Positions 59,207 to 64,000 of a stretch of 64,000 nt of DNA are shown here, piece after piece. The position numbers were made by a program, and so were the translations under genes. Positions within the stretch are counted from its first letter, which is position 1; every line of letters starts with the position of its first letter. The notes below the pieces were generated by a model. It was given only the letters and a program-made list of their open reading frames with translations. It was not told the DNA's origin and did not search any database. The stretch comes from Trissonchulus latispiculum (lineage: Eukaryota > Nematoda > Enoplea > Enoplida > Ironidae), in the NCBI GenBank assembly GCA_030248195.1, contig JASAND010021265.1, forward strand, positions 62,001 to 126,000, written 5' to 3'.

Positions 59207-61728
59207 AACGCAATCTTTTAGATAAATTTACCAAATTTTGCAAATTTTAACCAATACAGTTATTTTTGATGAAAACAACATTCTTTGGACGAGTTTTAGT
59301 AAAACAGCGACTTTTTAGTAAAAAACCCGGCGAAGTCGGAAAATTTTAGGAAATTTGAGTCTGAAAACTTAATTTTTTGCCATTTCCTTACTCCTTGTAG
59401 CCGACTTTCTTACCGCTTCTGAGAGCAATTTTGGTACCACTTGTGGGGGAATTCGCCAGAAGAGGGGTATTTCTTCAGTGTTCACCTGCAAATGTATCTA
59501 TGTAAAACCTCGAAAAATTGAATTAGAAAAGGGGATTTCAACTGTAGAAGCTTTTCGGAATTTGCTTGCGGAATACGCTTTGAAATTGCATCGGATTTTT
59601 TCAAAAAATGCTTTAGCGAAAAGAAGGATCTCATAATTCCGGTTCAGAAAATATATACTTTACGGCAGCCATCTTGAAGCGCTTTTGAGATATAGAGAGA
59701 ACAATTCCGCTTTCTATTTTTGTTCTGCCTGGAGGCAGAATAGCACAGCAAGATTGTCACGGCAAATAGCTATGTTTAGCACTATGGGCACCCTTCTCTA
59801 GCCCTATTCACCCTATTGTTCACATTGGCTTAGTATGTTGCCAGTGCTCGTTTTTCAGCCGAAGGGGGCCTAATGCTTGCAAGTTCAGCTATTTTGATTT
59901 CTTTTAATTTTAAGTTTGTGTTTGCGTGATGTGTCATGACTTTGTATGTGCTGTAATTTTTATTCCGGTCCCCCGGTCAGATTTTCAATTGGACTTATAC
60001 ATTTGCAGCCCCCCGCGCAACGTTTTGATCCATTGATAGCTGTGAAAGATGCTATATTTATGCAAATTAGGTTAGCAAAATCTGGAATCAATTCTTAGTT
60101 AGCAGCATGGCTGGTTAGTTGCTACTTTTTAGTGCTCTCTCTCTCTCTCTCAACTGGCTTTAGACATTTAATTTTTAAACGACAGAACAGCATTCAAGAA
60201 AAATGGGGGAAGTTTCATCCGGTTTTTGAAAAAATGTGGCGCATAAAATCAAATTTTTACAACATAGGTACCAATTCACACTAAGGTGTCCAGAGTGTTG
60301 AATATGGGGAGAGAATAAATTCAAGATCGAGTTCAGGAACAACAGCAGGATTCATTTCGGGAGTGTCTGATAGCATCCGGACCATGGCTATAAGTAATGC
60401 ATCCTATGTGAACGGGTTATAAAATCAGGGTCCACTTTTGAATTGGCTTTTAAGGAGGGGGCTATGAACGGGTTGGCACGAAATTGTCGGTGAGAGCTAC
60501 TTTTCCCCCACAACGTTAGCCAACATATCAAAGTAAAAACGTTTAGGGTGGGAAACAATATATCTCACATGTACGGTTTTTGGCAGGACGCCAAAGTACT
60601 AATTTTGGTGCGAAAAATGGGATTTTTCAAAAAATTTTTTTCAGTTCTTATAGATTAACGGTTTGACCAATTCTGAAACTTTCAACCACAAATGTTAACT
60701 GTTACTAGTGCTAAATATTAAAAGCATTCCGGCTTTCGAGCGTTGCTTCTTTATTCAGCTGTAACAGCTCAAAATTTGAAATTTGGCAAAATGATGCGAT
60801 GTGACCGTGCGTCGTTTTCGATCGAATAAAATTGACAGCCCCTAGCCTACCCCAGCTTTTTACCAAATATTAGGCTCTAATAGGGGCAAACTGTCTGTAA
60901 GTTTCGAGGGCATTGGTTTTCTGGTTAGTGTACTAGCCAACTTTTTGTTAAGAAATATCCCTTATTTATAGGCCTGAAAAGCTAAGCGCAGTAAAAGTGG
61001 GGTCAAAAAAATTTTGTCTCCGATTTTGCCGAAAAGGTGCTTATAGGGGTAATGTGACCTGCTAAATCCTAATATGAAATCATTATTTTCGATATGACGC
61101 CTTCTTCGTTCAGTATGCGCTTACTAAGAGTTCCATCCATACTCCGAGAAATCAATCAGCAGTTCTAAACATTGGAGCGAGGCTTAGTGACCTAGCTTTC
61201 AGCACATCTTGGGACACTCACTGGCCTGTAATGCGAAAGTTTCAGCCGATTCTGCCACAGTACTTTGGAGTGATTGACTCACATTTTCGAAATGGCACCA
61301 AATAACAGCGCCAATATCGATAATGTAATCTAGCACTGCAAACGCAGGGATTAACGAAATCACGTCATTTTTACCTTTTACGTAAGTTAAGACAGATACT
61401 TGGTATAGTAATTGGAGCAAAGTTGGGTTCATTTGGTAAACCACAGCTCACTAGACGTTACCTCCACCAGTATAGACCTACAACACCCTATTTTTTGAAC
61501 TTTTATTGTATCGCACAGAAAAGAATACAATACATACAAAGAATACAATCTAGAGATTGTTTTACAAGATATCAAAGCACTATATGTCTGAACTATTTCT
61601 GGAAAATTTGGGTACCGTACCTTGCGAATAGCGATCATTGCGAGACGAAGTTTGTGTACGTGTCATGTCGAGCTTTTGGACCGACAGCACCAACTTCTGA
61701 TGGCTCCACAGGACGCTACGCTGCATGG
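59207..61728. repeat. 2.5-kb direct duplication, copy 2
   Basis: See copy 1. Sequence to the right (61770-61865) is also shared with 47060-47160, and 61873-61885 reads GGTCAGACTTCAG, one base from the GGTCAGACTTTAG end of the element at 35210. The parent repeat may therefore be a larger member of that terminal-repeat group. Confidence 0.92.
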
Positions 61729-61889
61729 AATTCGTTCAAACTTTAAACTATTTTACGCTAAACCTATTCTGGTGTATCAAAGTTGGAAATCATCTATTAT
61801 ATGAAATCAGCGCATTGCCGCATTAGTATTCTTCGTGCTCAGTTGCAGAACCATACCCCCTTTTGGGGGTCTTTTTGTTTTGGTCAGAC

Positions 61890-62885
61890 TTCAGTTGCTC
61901 AATTAAGAACTGCCATCAAGCTATTGAAGATAATTTAAAACTAAACTAGAAACTAATGTACTGTAATAATTAAATGCAACATTGTATACAACAGAGGAGA
62001 AATAGTGCAAAATATTTCGTATAATGCGAAACAGTTCAGAAACTATTCAGAAACACTGGATGTGAAGACAGCTTTTTTTAAATAGTACACGTGTTTTGAC
62101 TGTGGCAACCTGTTTTGTCGTGAATGTTGTCATATAGTCTTCTGTAATTTTGAGACATCAACTACTCTTTTTATTTCTATTTCAACTTTAGACGTAAAAT
62201 TTTGAAATAGTTTCCATCACACTGCATTGACTATTGGGGATGTCGATAAAGTCGCCATCTCACACAAGGTTCATTGTTGTTTTTTGTTTGGCTTTGCTTA
62301 TTTTGCTGGGGGTTGTATGAAACTTGACAGTGCAAGCGGATGCACTTTCTTTGAATGCCTTTCGAATAGAATTGAGCATTTGTGCAGAAACAGTATAGTT
62401 CTGATCATAGTTTAAGCAGCATTAGGAGGTATGAAAGGTGAGTTTTTAAGCCAGATGATACACCTACTTTGGATGGTTGCAATGCAAAGTGTCTGGTATC
62501 TATGTTATCTGGTTTGATTGGGGACAGGTTCAAAAATAAATGTAACAGAAAACTTGAATACGTTTCCATTATACGCTTTTAAAGCAGATTTTCCTTCTCT
62601 CAAAACGTTTCAAATTAGACAGACTTGTTGGGGTCTTACTTTATACTAAACTTGTAAGCCCAGCCGCCGACACCAAACTTAGTAGCAGCTGAATAGATTT
62701 GAGCCATAAAAACTACAAAACTTTCAACATGAGTAGTTTCCGCCTAAAAACAAAACGTATCCAAAAGCGTATATACGGAAGCTAATAAAGCGCATCAAAA
62801 GTTGCGTATAGACGCTTTTATTTTTGAATCAGTTCCTTGGTCAGTTGCACAAAACTTAAAAAGTCTCTGTGTTCGAGAGTTTGCA
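61890..62885. other. Gene-free stretch
   Basis: 62560-62825 contains TATACGCTTTTAAAGCA and an inverted TATACGCTTTT segment, related to the interior of the MITE at 22053. No gene is recognised. Confidence 0.45.
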
Positions 62886-62893
62886 GGACGTAG

Positions 62894-63268
62894 TAGAGAT
62901 GAGCATTTCGGCCCGTCGAGCCAGGCCGGGCCGAGAACTTTTTTAACTGCGGGCCGGAGCGGGCCGAAACGGGGCAGATCGTGTGTAGAAAATGTTGTGA
63001 AATCACTAAAATTAGCTAAATGTTTACTCATTCTGGTCATTTTACAGCAAAATTAAACATTTTGTAGCATAATATAGCGCTTCCATCTTACATTTCATTC
63101 TTTGAAATAATACTGCTATTAAAATTTTGGAAATTTTCTTGTGGCGGGCTGAGCCGGGCCAAATTTTGTCAGCTTGAGGGCCGGGCCGAAATGTTTTGCC
63201 AACGGGCCTTGTCAGGCCGGGCCGAGCAAGATTTTGGAGCGGGCCGGGCCAAACCGGGCTCATCTCTA
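62894..63268. mobile_element. hAT-like MITE with GGGCCGGGCC arrays
   Basis: Ends TAGAGATGAGC in inverted orientation, flanked by GGACGTAG at 62886-62893 and 63269-63276 (exact 8-bp duplication). GGGCCGGGCC-type repeats lie next to both ends. A one-ended relative lies at 5520-5605. Confidence 0.9.
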
Positions 63269-63389
63269 GGACGTAGCAGTTTTGTTACACGCAAAAAGCC
63301 GCCGTCTCATGTTATGGTTGATTGCTGTATCCCAAATTTCAATTTACAAGTTTTGAGTCTTCGTCGATGGGCAATGTTGCGCAGCTTAC

Positions 63390-63950
63390 ATGTGTAATGA
63401 AGTTGCTAGGATCCAGAGTCAGAAAACGCTCTGCTCTCCGGTCTAGTGCCAGAAATCGCTCTGCACTTGATTACACGGAAGGTCAGCACGTCCACTTAGG
63501 AAAGTATACTTAGGCACCGGATCTCCGAAAGGTGGTGTTCCAAAATCAGAGATTCCCTGCAGCCAACCTTTGTAGGGGTCTTCCTCGTGAGTTCGTTTGT
63601 TGCACTGGATTCCAGCTGATCAGCAAGAGAGGTCAGCGCTTGCGTTGATTTGATCGCTGGATTGACGATGAGTCTTCCAATTCCTGACCAGAACTTACCT
63701 TTGAGTAGTCCTGATCCAACCTTTAGGCTAACGCGCCTGACTTTCAGAGACAATCGCGCCTCTCTATTAAACTCTGAGACTCTAGGTCTAACACAACAAC
63801 TATTTATTAACTTTAGTACAGGTATGATGGGTACACTTTTTAACCAATATGGCAAAATACAATATAACACGCGTTAATAACAGGGGTCGTTACAATCTGT
63901 GCAAAACAATTACAATTACAGAATAGTACAGTATTCCATTCACTGTACCA
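63390..63950. repeat. Interspersed repeat, possibly LTR-derived
   Basis: Shares ordered segments with 54870-55445, from TGTAATGAAGTTGCT at the left to a TTACA-rich right side. TGTAA...TTACA borders would suit an LTR, but neither copy shows a clear target duplication. Confidence 0.4.
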
Positions 63951-64000
63951 GAGTTGCCAGTTACCCTCTTTAGGTTTATTATTAATATTATCCTAATTTA

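Noticed and set aside
63496..63870. 124-codon minus-strand frame
   Set aside because: It lies in an interspersed repeat shared with 54870-55445, where the frame is not kept.

Overview
The window looks like repeat-rich, AT-rich nuclear DNA from an invertebrate animal. Genes are split by GT-AG introns. Recognisable products are metazoan families: three nicotinic-type Cys-loop receptor subunits and one GT11 alpha-1,2-fucosyltransferase. tRNA-derived SINEs, hAT-like and palindromic DNA elements and LTR elements fill most of the rest. I cannot name the phylum from sequence alone, and nothing bacterial or CRISPR-like is present.

Layout. 1-7317 is gene-free: a diverged segmental duplication (about 270-1940 and 5320-6620) flanks a rearranged Ty3/gypsy-type element (2329-5285). 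7347-11257 (+) is a five-exon GT11 fucosyltransferase (466 aa) with a MITE-filled first intron. 12601-19061 (-) is receptor gene B (nine exons, 474 aa). 19062-36709 is a long intergenic stretch of nested mobile elements, with a promoter-like TATA plus octamer and hairpin-forming sequence near 29780-30060. 36710-45054 (+) is receptor gene C (ten exons, 568 aa). 45689-46000 (-) encodes a small secreted cysteine-rich protein. 51019-53821 (+) holds the first three exons of receptor gene D; the rest is not found before the window ends. 53822-64000 is repeats, including a nearly identical 2.5 kb direct duplication.

Biology. Genes B, C and D form a local family. All keep the 45-nt third exon, and B and C also share exons of 110, 132 and 185 nt with the same phases; 45 and 110 nt are the classical nicotinic receptor exon sizes. 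B and C have the Cys-loop and four membrane segments but lack the vicinal cysteine pair of alpha subunits. Their pore (M2) is odd: Ala at -1', His or Arg at 2', Met at 6'. They may be non-alpha subunits with altered ion selectivity. The fucosyltransferase would act in the Golgi and has no evident functional link to the receptors.

Mobile DNA can be dated relatively. Several elements have exact target duplications (8 bp for four hAT-like elements, 7 bp for a palindromic family, 4 bp for two solo LTRs, TTA or TAA for two Harbinger-like elements). Two insertions can be checked against uninterrupted paralogous copies inside the same window.
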